The notes under the pieces were generated by a model, which searched no databases, had not been told where the DNA came from, and saw only the letters and a program-made list of their open reading frames with translations. The translations under genes and the position numbers were made by a program. A DNA stretch of 44,093 bases. Origin: Janibacter limosus NBRC 16128 (GTDB lineage Bacteria; Actinomycetota; Actinomycetes; Actinomycetales; Dermatophilaceae). Each line of letters starts with the position of its first letter. Position 1 is the stretch's first letter. Positions 18,072 to 26,314 of this stretch are shown here, piece by piece. Location of the stretch: assembly GCF_001570985.1 (NCBI RefSeq), contig NZ_BCSS01000028.1, positions 1 to 44,093 on the forward strand. The letters run 5' to 3'.

Positions 18072-18713
18072 TCAGAGGGTGACCGGGCCACCCGGGGTGT
18101 TGAAGGTGACCGACATCAGACCGGGCGTGCCGTGCGGGGCGACGAACTCGAAGTCGATGACCGAGGAGGTCTCCTCGGGCGGCAGGCCACCGAGCCAGTC
18201 GGTGACGCGCGCCTGGTCGCCGGCGATCATCAGGGAGGAGATGGTGACCGCGGTGGCCGCCTCCTCGCTGGGGTGCGGCGAGCCCTCGCCCCACTTGACG
18301 AAGAAGGGCAGCTGCGGATCGGCGAGCGTGCCCTTGATGCCGATCTGCTTCCACAGGAACTCACGGCCGTCGGACAGGCGACGGTTGCCCGCGACGGCCT
18401 TGCGGTCCAGGCGCTCCTCGACCTCTTCGATCTCGGCGTCGACGCGGATGACCCAGCCCATCCAGCCGCCACCGGCCTCGGAGCGGGCGCGCACGACCTG
18501 ACCGAAGGGGGCCTTGTCGGAGCTCGGGTGGTCGAGGACCTCGACGACCTCGACATAACGCTCGTGGGCGAGCGGCAGGATCATGTTGCGCGTGCCGAAA
18601 CGCGGGTGGATCCCCCCATCGACAGCGGTCACGCCAAGTGCCTCGCCCAGACGTTGGGCTGTGGCCTTGACACCGGACTGGTCTGCAGCATAGGAGACGT
18701 GGTCGACGCGCAT
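18072..18713 (-). CDS. VOC / glyoxalase-like domain protein
   Basis: The 213-residue protein starts MRVDHVSYAADQ, the usual opening strand and metal-type His of a vicinal-oxygen-chelate fold. HPRFGTRNMILPLAHERYVEVVEVLD follows (given in full only here as the fold core, split after ILPLA), with Glu in the YVEVVEV strand as second ligand candidate. It resembles glyoxalase-like proteins of actinobacteria with unknown substrates. It lies 11 bases upstream of the sensor kinase on the same strand, so the three genes are probably cotranscribed. CACGAT ends six bases before the ATG. Confidence 0.78.
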   Translation of the reverse strand: MRVDHVSYAADQSGVKATAQRLGEALGVTAVDGGIHPRFGTRNMILPLAHERYVEVVEVLDHPSSDKAPFGQVVRARSEAGGGWMGWVIRVDAEIEEVEERLDRKAVAGNRRLSDGREFLWKQIGIKGTLADPQLPFFVKWGEGSPHPSEEAATAVTISSLMIAGDQARVTDWLGGLPPEETSSVIDFEFVAPHGTPGLMSVTFNTPGGPVTL

Positions 18714-18760
18714 GCACGCATCGTGACACAGGCCGCAGTCAGGCCCGTAATCGGGTCCGG

Positions 18761-19570
18761 TCAGATGCTCCGTCGCTGGCGCACGGCCTCGTACACGACG
18801 ATCGCTGCCGAGGTCGCGACGTTGAGGGAATTGGCCCGCCCCACCATCGGGATCCGCACCTTGTGGTGCGCCCGGGCGAGCGCCGCGTCGGTCAGTCCGT
18901 ACTTTTCCGACCCGACGGCCACCGCGACCGGACCGGTCAGGTCGGCGTCGGTGTGCTCGATGTCCGTGTCAGGCGTCGTGGCGACGATCTCGACGCCACG
19001 ATCGGCCAACCAGGTCCACACCTCGTCGGTGCTCGCCGCAGCCACGGGGACCGAAAAGACGGTGCCCTTGCTCGAGCGGATGACATTGGGGTTGCCCCAG
19101 TCGGTGACCGGGTCGGCGGCGATGACGAGCGCGACTCCGGCGGCGTCGGCGGTGCGCAGCATGGCGCCGAGGTTGCCGGGCTTCTCCACCCCTTCGCACA
19201 GCAGGACGAGGGCTGCGTCGGGCAGGTCGATGTCGTCGAGGTCCCGTCCGGGCGCGGGGACCTTGGCCAGGATGCCGTCGGGCCCCTCGCGGTAGGCCAC
19301 CTTCTGGAAGGCGGTCCGGCCCAGCTCGACGACCTCGGCGCCCACTGCGCGAGCACGCTCGACGAGCTCGGCACCGACCTGCTCGTCGAGCATCAGCTCG
19401 GGGCAGTGGAAGAGGGCCAGCGGGCGGACGCCGGAGTCCAGCGCGAGCGTGGTCTCCTCGAGACCCTCGAGGAGCGTGACACCCGAGGTCTCACGGACGC
19501 GACGACGACGCAGGGCGACGAGGTCCTTGAGGCGCTGGTTGGCCGGGGATGTGATGACGAGATCGGACAT
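18761..19570 (-). CDS. TrmH/SpoU-family RNA 2'-O-methyltransferase
   Basis: The 269-residue SPOUT enzyme methylates a ribose in rRNA or tRNA. An N-terminal substrate-binding domain (LVITSPANQRLKDLVALR...) precedes the knot. SPOUT motifs: EGVEKPGNLGAMLRTADAAG, AVGSEKYGLTDAAL, and IPMVGRANSLNVATSAAIVVYE (motif 3, quoted only to its key residues I-P-M, S-L-N-V). Length fits the 23S rRNA G2251-like or TsnR/AviRb-like branch; the target base cannot be told. It is divergent from the PAP2 gene across only 30 bases. Confidence 0.9.
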   Translation of the reverse strand: MSDLVITSPANQRLKDLVALRRRRVRETSGVTLLEGLEETTLALDSGVRPLALFHCPELMLDEQVGAELVERARAVGAEVVELGRTAFQKVAYREGPDGILAKVPAPGRDLDDIDLPDAALVLLCEGVEKPGNLGAMLRTADAAGVALVIAADPVTDWGNPNVIRSSKGTVFSVPVAAASTDEVWTWLADRGVEIVATTPDTDIEHTDADLTGPVAVAVGSEKYGLTDAALARAHHKVRIPMVGRANSLNVATSAAIVVYEAVRQRRSI

Positions 19571-19588
19571 GGCGGGTCCAGCATGCCG

Positions 19589-19594
19589 CACAAT
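19589..19594 (+). promoter_or_regulatory. Leaderless-type -10 CACAAT for the PAP2 gene
   Basis: CACAAT ends six bases before ATG 19601. The 30-base divergent gap to the methyltransferase leaves no room for a 5' leader. Confidence 0.45.
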
Positions 19595-19600
19595 CGGTGG

Positions 19601-20272
19601 ATGCCTGTCGACCGCCCCGTCATTGTCTCGCGCGTCGTCGCTGCGATCACCGCGATGATCATGGCCATGCTGGCCGTCGCGGCGCTCGGCGAGTGGGTCC
19701 TGATCCCGTCGTCGTGGATCCGCGAGATCGACGCGCGGGGCGTCACGTGGGGCATCGACACGCTGGCCGGACACCAGAGCTGGCACGATGCAGCAGTGCT
19801 CTGGGCCGTGCTCAGCGGGCCGTGGTTCGTCTACCCCTGCGTGGCGATCCTCGGGGGCGTGCTCGCCGTGCGTCGTCGCATCACCGCGAGGGCCGCGATC
19901 GTCACGCTCCTCATCGGTCTCCTCGGCTGGGGCCTGGGCGCCTGGTGCAAACTGCTCGTCGAGCGCCCCCGCCCCATCGACGCGGTCGTCGAAGTAGGCG
20001 GCTGGTCCTATCCGAGCGGGCATGCCACCAACATCTCGATCGGCGCAGTGCTGGTCATCTCGCTCGTGCAGGTCGTGCAGCGCGCCTGGGTCCGGTGGAG
20101 CGCAACCGTGCTCGCCGTCATGGGCGCTGCTCTCACCGCCGCCGACCGCATCCTGCTCGGCGTCCACAACATCAGCGACGTCACGATGGGCCTGGTGCTC
20201 GGGACGGTGGTCACCCTCCTCGGGCTGGCCCTCCTCCCTGCGGTCCCGACCACCGAGCGTCCCGTGCCCTAG
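19601..20272 (+). CDS. PAP2-superfamily membrane phosphatase
   Basis: The 223-residue protein has five or six membrane segments and all three acid-phosphatase motifs: K-x6-RP at Lys117-Arg124-Pro125 (KLLVERPRP), PSGH at 138-141, and R-x5-H-x3-D with Arg183, His189 and Asp193 (DRILLGVHNISD). It should dephosphorylate a lipid phosphate such as undecaprenyl-pyrophosphate or phosphatidic acid at the outer membrane face; the substrate is not determined. The stop shares the CTAG (20269-20272) with the stop of the convergent ABC-F gene. Confidence 0.9.
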   Translation: MPVDRPVIVSRVVAAITAMIMAMLAVAALGEWVLIPSSWIREIDARGVTWGIDTLAGHQSWHDAAVLWAVLSGPWFVYPCVAILGGVLAVRRRITARAAIVTLLIGLLGWGLGAWCKLLVERPRPIDAVVEVGGWSYPSGHATNISIGAVLVISLVQVVQRAWVRWSATVLAVMGAALTAADRILLGVHNISDVTMGLVLGTVVTLLGLALLPAVPTTERPVP

Positions 20273-21933
20273 GAGGACGTCCGCAGACGTCCGTCGCGGA
20301 CCTCCCAGCGGCGGGTGATGCCGATCCGCTCGAGGAAGCCCTCGTCGTGGCTGACCACGAGCAGCGCCCCCTCGTAGGCACTCAGCGCGTCGACGAGCTG
20401 GTCGATGCTGTCGACGTCGAGGCTGTTGGTCGGCTCGTCCAGGACGATCAGGTGCGGCGCCGGATCGGCGAGCAGCACGCTGGCGAGGGCAACCCGGAAG
20501 CGCTCGCCACCCGACAGCTCCGCGACGGATCGCTCGGCGAGCGCACCGCGGAAGAGGAAGCGCGCCAACGACGCCCGCACCTGCTGCGGCGCAACGGTGG
20601 GCGCGGCAGCACGGACGGTCTCGAGGATGCTCAGGTCCTCGTCGAGCTCGATCCGCTGCGGCAGGTGACCCACCTCGTCGATCCGCCGGACGAGCCGGGC
20701 CACCGGCTCGACTGCCGTGGTCAGGCCGAGGACCTCCCGCAGGAGGGTGGTCTTGCCGGCCCCGTTGGCTCCGGACAGCGCGATCCGCTCCGGCCCTCTG
20801 ACGACGAAGGCGCTGTCCTGAGGAGCGAGGCCGTGAGCGGCCGAGCCTCGAAGGGGAGTACCTGTCGCCTCGCGCAGCTCCAACACCGTCCGGCCGGCCG
20901 GCACCCGTGTCCCAGGGAGCTCGATGCGCACGGAGCGGTCCTCGCGGACCCGGCCCTCGGCCTGCGTCAGCGAGGTCCGGGCTCGGTCGAGGCGGTCGTC
21001 GTGGAGGTGACGGTGCTTGGCGGCTGACTTCTCGGCCTTCATGGCCCAGGTGTTCATGACGATCTTGGGCGCCCGCTTGCTCGCCCGGTCGCGATCGGCG
21101 ATCCGCTGGCGACCGGCCAGCTTGGTCTCCGCCTCGATGCGGTCGCGCTTCTGCCGCAGCACGTCCTGCTCTGCAGCCTGCACGGTATCGGCTGCCGCCT
21201 GCTGCTCGGCCTCGATCGCGGCGCGGTGGACCGACCACGGCCCGTCGAAGCCGCGCAGCTCGTGGCCGTGCACCTCGACGATGCGGTCGACGTGCTCGAG
21301 CAGGTCGGTGTCGTGGCTGACCACGACGAGCGAGCGCCCGGTCGGCCACGCGTCGATCACCTCGACGAGACGCTGTCGGGCCGCCCGGTCGAGGTTGTTG
21401 GTCGGCTCGTCGAGCAGGGCGATGTCGGCCCGCTGCAGCTGGAGCGCAGCGAGCCCCACGGTGACGACCTCGCCGCCGGAGAGCGTGCCGAGGGGCCGAT
21501 CGAGCAGGTCGGCGTCGGCGGTCAGACCGAGGGCTGCCAAGGTCGAGAGCGCTTCGGCCTCGACGCCCCAGTGTCCCTCTGCCGCATCGAAGTCCGTCTG
21601 CTCGAGGGAGCCGGCTGCGACCCGGGCGATGGCCGCGAGCGCCGGTGCGATGCCGAGTGCCTGGGCCACCGTCTGCTGCGTGTCGAGGCCGAGCTGCTGC
21701 GGCAGGGTCGCGACAGACCCGGCGACGTGGAGCGTCCCGTCGCTCGGCATGAGTTCCCCGGTGATCAGGCGCAGCAGCGTGGTCTTGCCCGAGCCGTTGC
21801 GCCCGACGAGGCCGGTACGCCCCGGGCCGAAGGATCCGCTGACGTCGTCGAGGGCACGCGTGCCGTCGGGCCAGTCGAGGGTGAGGTGGGTGAGGGTGAC
21901 GAGGGCGTCCGCCCCCGGGATGGGTGATGACAT
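20269..21933 (-). CDS. ABC-F family ATPase
   Basis: The 554-residue protein has two ABC modules and no membrane domain, so it acts on ribosomes rather than as a transporter. Module one: Walker A GRNGSGKTT (44-52), LSGGE, LLDEPTNNLD. A charged interdomain linker rich in Arg, Lys and Ala follows (RQKRDRIEAETKLAGRQRIA). Module two: GANGAGKTT, LSGGERFR, VLDEPTNSLD. Such proteins may protect the ribosome from antibiotics or tune translation; which applies is not readable here. ATG 21933 has GGAG six bases upstream, which decides against the longer GTG 21960 start. Confidence 0.92.
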   Translation of the reverse strand: MSSPIPGADALVTLTHLTLDWPDGTRALDDVSGSFGPGRTGLVGRNGSGKTTLLRLITGELMPSDGTLHVAGSVATLPQQLGLDTQQTVAQALGIAPALAAIARVAAGSLEQTDFDAAEGHWGVEAEALSTLAALGLTADADLLDRPLGTLSGGEVVTVGLAALQLQRADIALLDEPTNNLDRAARQRLVEVIDAWPTGRSLVVVSHDTDLLEHVDRIVEVHGHELRGFDGPWSVHRAAIEAEQQAAADTVQAAEQDVLRQKRDRIEAETKLAGRQRIADRDRASKRAPKIVMNTWAMKAEKSAAKHRHLHDDRLDRARTSLTQAEGRVREDRSVRIELPGTRVPAGRTVLELREATGTPLRGSAAHGLAPQDSAFVVRGPERIALSGANGAGKTTLLREVLGLTTAVEPVARLVRRIDEVGHLPQRIELDEDLSILETVRAAAPTVAPQQVRASLARFLFRGALAERSVAELSGGERFRVALASVLLADPAPHLIVLDEPTNSLDVDSIDQLVDALSAYEGALLVVSHDEGFLERIGITRRWEVRDGRLRTSS

Positions 21934-22105
21934 GGAGATCTCCGTACCGTCGCTGCGCACGCGCCGACGGGACTCGCGGTGCGTGGGCCGCGGTCGGTCG
22001 CGCTCTTCAGTCGCAGGAGATCTGGTGCCGCATCGGGCGGGTCATCACCTTGTGGTCGAGGGGACCGGGCGCTGTCACCGGCCGGTCTGACCCGACAAGG
22101 CTAGG
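21934..22105. other. Intergenic gap upstream of the ABC-F gene
   Basis: About 170 bases with no convincing coding frame. It holds the ABC-F ribosome-binding site and presumably its promoter. ABC-F resistance genes often have a leader peptide or attenuator here; I could not identify one. Confidence 0.4.
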
Positions 22106-22152
22106 GCTCCCCCCTTCGCCCCGGCAAGCGCTTTGATGACGAAGGGGGGCGC
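22106..22152. terminator. Hairpin built from two inverted CCCCCCTTCG copies, after the DUF1206 gene
   Basis: CCCCCCTTCG (22109-22118) and CGAAGGGGGG (22140-22149) form a perfect 10-bp stem with a 21-base loop, directly after the DUF1206 stop. It probably ends that minus-strand transcript and is formed from two opposed copies of the over-represented word. Confidence 0.7.
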
Positions 22153-22153
22153 C

Positions 22154-22963
22154 TCAGATCCGCTGGTGGCGGGCCCGGGCGAAGCAGTACAGGCCAAAGG
22201 CGATCAGGCCCGCCGCGACCACCGTGAGGAGCACCGGGCCAAAGGGCTGGTCGCGCAGGCTCTTGAGCGCGCCGTCGAGGCCGGAGGCTTCGGATGACTG
22301 GTGCTGGACGGCGGCGATGACGAAGAAGACTCCGACGAGGGCGAGGACCGCTCCCTTCGCCGGGTAACCGATCGTGCCGGACCGGGTCGCCCACGTGCCG
22401 GGGTCCTCCTCGAGGTCGTCGAGGAACGTGCGGGAGAGCCCCTTGTAGACGTGGTACCCGCCGACGACGATGACGGCGACTCCCACCGCGCCGACGAGAA
22501 CCTGCCCGGCGGGTGCCTCCATGAGGGTGGCGGTGAGGTCCTGGGAGGACTGCTCGGAGGACGACGACGAGCCGGAGCCGAGGGCGAACTTCGACGCGGT
22601 CCAGGCCAGGACCGCGTAGACCGTCGCCTTGCCGAGTGCCTTGATCCGATCAAGGGCACCACCGTCGCCGAGCCTCGGCCCGACCGCCACCGTCAGCTGC
22701 CACAGGACGAGCGCCGCGAGCCCGATGACGATGACCCACATGAGGACCGTGCCGGCGGGGTTGCTCGCGAGCGAGGAGAGGGCACCGGACTGGTCGGCCT
22801 GGCCGCCACCGCCCCAGCCCACGCGGCCGGCGGTCCAGCCGAGCACGATGTGCAGCAGCCCGGAGACGACGAAACCGACGCGCGCCAGGGCCTCGAGGGC
22901 GGGGTGGTCGCCGACCTTGCGGGCGGCGTCGCGGGCGTCATGGAGATCAGGGGTGCGGCTCAC
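22154..22963 (-). CDS. DUF1206 membrane protein
   Basis: The 269-residue integral membrane protein has six hydrophobic segments arranged as three repeated two-helix units. Each begins with an amphipathic Arg/Gly stretch (ARVGFVVSGLLHIVLGW; ALGKATVYAVLAWTASKF; IGYPAKGAVLALVGVFFV). That triplication is the DUF1206 pattern. Function is unknown. A Gly/Ser-rich loop (GSGSSSSSEQSS) lies between units two and three. GTG 22963 is preceded at six bases by CAGGAT. The downstream HAD gene on the same strand ends only 15 bases from it. Confidence 0.87.
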   Translation of the reverse strand: MSRTPDLHDARDAARKVGDHPALEALARVGFVVSGLLHIVLGWTAGRVGWGGGGQADQSGALSSLASNPAGTVLMWVIVIGLAALVLWQLTVAVGPRLGDGGALDRIKALGKATVYAVLAWTASKFALGSGSSSSSEQSSQDLTATLMEAPAGQVLVGAVGVAVIVVGGYHVYKGLSRTFLDDLEEDPGTWATRSGTIGYPAKGAVLALVGVFFVIAAVQHQSSEASGLDGALKSLRDQPFGPVLLTVVAAGLIAFGLYCFARARHQRI

Positions 22964-22978
22964 GACCCCATCCTGCCC

Positions 22979-23770
22979 TCAGATCAGTGGGCGGAGGGCC
23001 GCTGCGAGCCCGTCCTCGTAGACCGTCCCGGTCTGCTCGTCGGCCGCGGCGACGACCTCGGGCGGTGCGTCGCCCATCGCGACCCCACGGGCGGCCCAGC
23101 GGAGCATCTCCAGGTCGTTGCGCTGGTCCCCGGCGGCGAAGGTCAGGTGGGGCTCGATGCCGAGGCGCCGGCGCACCAGCTCCAGCGCCGAGCCCTTGGA
23201 CACGCCCTCGGGCGCCAGGTCCAGCCAGGCGGTGTAACCGACGGCGTAGCTCACCCCGTGCAGACCGATCCGCTCGACGAGCTCGAGGAAGTCCTCGCTC
23301 GCGGCATCGGGGTCGTGGAAGGTCACGCGAGTGGTCGGACGGTCGACGAGCTGCTCGAGGGGGACGACGACCTGCTCGCCCTGCAGCACCCCCTCGGGGT
23401 AGGGCCGGGCCACCTTGAAACCGACGCCGACCTCCTCGACCGCGACGAGGATGTGCGGCGCGTGCTCCATGACGAGGGTGAGCGCCTCGCGGGGGTCGAA
23501 GGTGACCGTCTCCTCGATGCGATAGCCCTGCGGCTCAGCGGGATCCAGCTCGAGGGTGACCGCTCCGTTGGAGGTCACCGCCCACCCGTGGGAGAGGTCC
23601 AGCATCTCCAGGACGGGTGTCGTGGCGACGACCGAGCGCCCGGTCGAGATGACGATCTGGTGGCCGGCGTCGGCGACCGCCCGGATCGCGTCGCGGGTGG
23701 CGGCCCGTAGCTCGCCGTCATGGGTCAGGATCGTGCCGTCGACATCCAGGGCGACGAGGTGCGGCTCCAT
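22979..23770 (-). CDS. HAD-superfamily (Cof-type) phosphatase
   Basis: The 263-residue enzyme has motif I ALDVDGTI with nucleophile Asp9 and acid Asp11, motif II ISTGR, a Lys in the GVSKGSALELV segment, and motif IV GDQRNDLEMLRWA. The large cap between about 85 and 185 marks the Cof/IIB class, which dephosphorylates sugar phosphates or flavin precursors. ATG 23770 is chosen over the longer frame because TAGCGT ends seven bases upstream. Confidence 0.9.
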   Translation of the reverse strand: MEPHLVALDVDGTILTHDGELRAATRDAIRAVADAGHQIVISTGRSVVATTPVLEMLDLSHGWAVTSNGAVTLELDPAEPQGYRIEETVTFDPREALTLVMEHAPHILVAVEEVGVGFKVARPYPEGVLQGEQVVVPLEQLVDRPTTRVTFHDPDAASEDFLELVERIGLHGVSYAVGYTAWLDLAPEGVSKGSALELVRRRLGIEPHLTFAAGDQRNDLEMLRWAARGVAMGDAPPEVVAAADEQTGTVYEDGLAAALRPLI

Positions 23771-23777
23771 GGTCGGC

Positions 23778-23783
23778 ACGCTA
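23778..23783 (-). promoter_or_regulatory. Leaderless-type -10 TAGCGT for the HAD phosphatase
   Basis: TAGCGT (minus strand) ends seven bases before ATG 23770 and sets the start 13 codons inside the open frame. Confidence 0.55.
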
Positions 23784-23845
23784 CCGGTGCCCAGCAGCCG
23801 TCCGCGCACGCCCCTCGTCCGCGACGCCCGGCCGGATCGGTCAGG

Positions 23846-24712
23846 TCAGCCGCGCGCGGCGCCGAGCTTCCAGTAGCCGGAGAAGGTGATCTTGCGCTTG
23901 TCCATGCCCACCTCCTGCACGAGGTGGCGACGAAGGGAGGTCGCCAGACCCGACTCGCCGCACAACCACGCGTAGTCGAGGTCCGCGGTCGCGGTGGGCG
24001 CACCGGCGAGCGCCGCCAGGACGGCGGTGCCGGGCGCGTCGGTGCCGCGCACGTGGACCACGACCTCGGCGGGCACCTCCATGCCGTCCAGCACCGAGGT
24101 CGACGGGACCTCGACATGGGCCTCGACGCCGGCGCCGAGGCCGGGCAGGCGGCGCCGGGCGCGCTCCTCGAGGATCGCCAGCAGCGCGGGGACTGCGGTC
24201 TCGTCGGCGACGATGAGCTGGCGCTCTTCGCCGAAGCTCGAGTAGAGCGCTCCGCCGGAGCGGAAGGCCGCGGTGTCGCCGACCTGCACGGAGGTCGCCC
24301 ACGCGGAGCCGGGGCCGGAGTCGCCGTGCGTGACGATGTCGACGTCGACCTCGCCCTCCCGTCGGCGGATGCTGCGGATCGTGTACCAGCGCAGGCCGGG
24401 CTGCTCGTCCTCGGGCATCTCGCTGATGGCGGCGCGCACGTTGGACCGCTCCGGGTCGGGCAGGTGCAGGTGACCATCGGCGCCGGGCATGAGCAGGCCG
24501 AAGTACTCGTCCGGCCCGAGCAGCGAGTAGTCGCGCAGCTCGGGGGCGGCCAGGGTGACCCGCCGCATGACGGAGTTGAGCTCGACGACCCGGGTGATCG
24601 CGACCTCGAACTGCGACTCCTCCGAACGCTCGGCGTAGTCGGCCATCGTCCGACGGGCGTACACGCGGGCAGCGCCGAGGACCACGCGGTCCTTGAGCTC
24701 GGCGATCTTCAT
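23846..24712 (-). CDS. Siderophore-interacting FAD-dependent ferric reductase
   Basis: The 288-residue protein is a SIP-family flavoprotein that releases iron from imported ferric siderophores by reduction. The FAD-binding motif RWYTIRS lies at 108-114. The C-terminal SIP domain ends with AWLCGESGLATSLRRHL and FSGYWKLGAA, typical of the family. AGGAG lies just before ATG 24712, and a near-consensus DtxR/IdeR iron box lies 29-47 bases upstream, so it is predicted to be repressed when iron is plentiful. No siderophore uptake genes are nearby. Confidence 0.92.
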   Translation of the reverse strand: MKIAELKDRVVLGAARVYARRTMADYAERSEESQFEVAITRVVELNSVMRRVTLAAPELRDYSLLGPDEYFGLLMPGADGHLHLPDPERSNVRAAISEMPEDEQPGLRWYTIRSIRRREGEVDVDIVTHGDSGPGSAWATSVQVGDTAAFRSGGALYSSFGEERQLIVADETAVPALLAILEERARRRLPGLGAGVEAHVEVPSTSVLDGMEVPAEVVVHVRGTDAPGTAVLAALAGAPTATADLDYAWLCGESGLATSLRRHLVQEVGMDKRKITFSGYWKLGAARG

Positions 24713-24740
24713 GACTCTCCTGGGGCCGGGGGCGGCTGGC

Positions 24741-24759
24741 TTAGGAGAGCCTAACCTAG
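24741..24759 (-). promoter_or_regulatory. DtxR/IdeR iron box
   Basis: Read on the minus strand, CTAGGTTAGGCTCTCCTAA matches 16 of 19 positions of the TTAGGTTAGGCTAACCTAA consensus. It sits 29 bases before the siderophore-interacting protein start, over a probable promoter (TAGGTT or TAGGCT as -10). Confidence 0.82.
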
Positions 24760-24814
24760 CAACGGCTCACGATCTCGAGGAAATGCGGATCGGGGCCGAC
24801 GAAGGGGTGCCCGC

Positions 24815-25369
24815 TCAGGCGAGGCCGAGCTCCTCGAGCCCGAAGACGTGACGGTACTCGAACCCGGCCTCGGCGAACGTGTCCGCGGCACCGGTCGCCC
24901 GGTCGGCGATCGTCGCGACGGCGACGACCTCGGCTCCCGCCTCACGCGCGGCATTGGCCGCCTCGAGGGGCGAGTTGCCGGTGGTGGAGGTGTCCTCGAC
25001 GATCAGGACACGACGGCCCGTGATGGACGGGCCCTCGATGCGCTGCTGCAGGCCGTGCGCCTTGCCGGACTTGCGCACCACGAAGGCGTCCAGCCGCTCC
25101 CCCTTCGCCGCCGTGGCGTGGAGCATGGAGGTGGCGACCGGGTCGGCGCCCAGGGTCAGCCCGCCGACGGCGTCGAAGTCGAGGTCCGCGACGAGGTCGA
25201 GCATGACCCGACCGACGAGCGGTGAGGCCTCCCCGTCGAGGGTGATGCGGCGCAGGTCGACGTAGTAGTCGGCCTCGGCACCGGAGGAGAGGGTCACCCG
25301 TCCGTGGACGATGGCCTTGTCCTTGACGATCTCGAGCAGGCGGGCGCGGTCGGCGGCGATGTCAGTCAC
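24815..25369 (-). CDS. pyrE: Orotate phosphoribosyltransferase
   Basis: The 184-residue enzyme makes orotidine 5'-monophosphate from orotate and PRPP in pyrimidine synthesis. The PRPP-binding motif VLIVEDTSTTGNS spans 121-133. SSGAEADYYVDLRRI (29-42) is the orotate-site region, and VVRKSGKAHGLQQ the flexible loop. I chose GTG 25369 because TAGAAT ends seven bases upstream. The in-frame ATG at 25378 overlaps that -10 and would not be on the same message. No other pyrimidine genes are in the window. Confidence 0.93.
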   Translation of the reverse strand: MTDIAADRARLLEIVKDKAIVHGRVTLSSGAEADYYVDLRRITLDGEASPLVGRVMLDLVADLDFDAVGGLTLGADPVATSMLHATAAKGERLDAFVVRKSGKAHGLQQRIEGPSITGRRVLIVEDTSTTGNSPLEAANAAREAGAEVVAVATIADRATGAADTFAEAGFEYRHVFGLEELGLA

Positions 25370-25376
25370 GGCTCGC

Positions 25377-25382
25377 ATTCTA
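25377..25382 (-). promoter_or_regulatory. Leaderless-type -10 TAGAAT for pyrE
   Basis: TAGAAT (minus strand) is seven bases before GTG 25369 and overlaps the alternative ATG 25378. Confidence 0.55.
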
Positions 25383-25415
25383 TGGGGCGCACGGTGCCGA
25401 CCTGCGGCCAGAGGT

Positions 25416-25523
25416 TACTTGCGGGTACGACGTGCACTTGCGCGCCCGATGCGTAGGAGAAACCCGGAAAATCAGCCCTCTTGACCGAAGCGCTTCGCCA
25501 AGTGCACGTCGTACCCGCAAGTA
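25416..25523. repeat. 108-base element with 25-bp perfect inverted repeat arms
   Basis: The left arm 25416-25440 begins TACTTGCGGGTACGACG; the right arm 25499-25523 is its exact complement and ends CGTCGTACCCGCAAGTA. The 58-base interior holds a 12-base perfect palindrome CGAAGCGCTTCG (25486-25497). It occupies the gap between the SDR stop (25544) and pyrE promoter. A 25-bp perfect stem with a long loop is unlike an ordinary terminator and resembles a MITE-like or palindromic intergenic element. Confidence 0.85.
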
Positions 25524-25543
25524 GCTTTCGCCGAGACGGGAGG

Positions 25544-26314
25544 TCAGCGGTTCTTGCGGTGGGCGGACGTGACCCGAGGGTTTCGCAGGAGCGCTCTCGG
25601 CACATGACGCAGCACCCCGACGAGCGCCTTGTACTGCGGGCTGGGCACGGAGACGACGCGTCCGCGCTCGGAGTCGGCGAGGGCCTGCGCGACGAGGTCG
25701 GTCGGGTCCAGCCAGAAGGGCCCGGACTGCTCCCCCTTGTCGATGCCGGCGCGCTCGTGGAACTCGGTGCGCACGAAGCCGGGGCAGAGCACCGTCGCGT
25801 GCACTCCCTTCGGTCCGAGCTGGCCGGCAAGTGACTCCGTGAAGACGGTGACCCAGGACTTCGCGGCGGAGTACGTGCCGCTCGTGATGAAGCCGGCCAC
25901 GGACGAGACATTGATGATCCGCCCGCTCCCCCGCGCCACCATCGCGCCCGCCGCCGCGTGGCTGAGCACGAGGACCGCACGCACGAGCACGTCGAGCAGC
26001 CGCTCCTCGTCCTCCACGGTCGTGTCGACGAAGGCCGACCCCAGCCCGTAGCCCGCGTTGTTGACGAGCAGGTCGACGGGACGGGCAGGGTCGCGCAGCC
26101 GCTCGGCCACCCGCTCCAGCGCCGTCCGGTCGGACAGGTCGGCGGAGATGACCTCGACGGCCACGCCGTGCGCGGCGGTCAGCTCGGCGGCCAGCGCGTC
26201 GAGACGAGCAGTGTCGCGGGCGACGAGGACGAGGTCGTCCCCCTGCGTCGCGAGCTGGACGGCGAACTCGCGGCCGATACCGGCGGTCGCTCCGGTGACG
26301 AGTGCGGTGCTCAT
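25544..26314 (-). CDS. Short-chain dehydrogenase/reductase
   Basis: The 256-residue classical SDR has the NAD(P) motif TGATAGIG (7-14), NNAG (85-88), and catalytic Ser137/138, Tyr148 and Lys152 (SSVAGFITSGTYSAAK). Arg33 after the second strand suggests a preference for NADP. The Lys/Arg-rich tail (RHVPRALLRNPRVTSAHRKNR, last 21 residues not needed for the fold) is unusual and may associate with membrane or nucleic acid. The start overlaps the dienelactone hydrolase stop by four bases (ATGA), so the two are coupled. Substrate unknown. Confidence 0.9.
   Translation of the reverse strand: MSTALVTGATAGIGREFAVQLATQGDDLVLVARDTARLDALAAELTAAHGVAVEVISADLSDRTALERVAERLRDPARPVDLLVNNAGYGLGSAFVDTTVEDEERLLDVLVRAVLVLSHAAAGAMVARGSGRIINVSSVAGFITSGTYSAAKSWVTVFTESLAGQLGPKGVHATVLCPGFVRTEFHERAGIDKGEQSGPFWLDPTDLVAQALADSERGRVVSVPSPQYKALVGVLRHVPRALLRNPRVTSAHRKNR

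Noticed and set aside
25370-25378. ATG 25378 as the pyrE start
   Set aside because: It overlaps the TAGAAT -10, so it would not be on the message; GTG 25369 fits the leaderless spacing.
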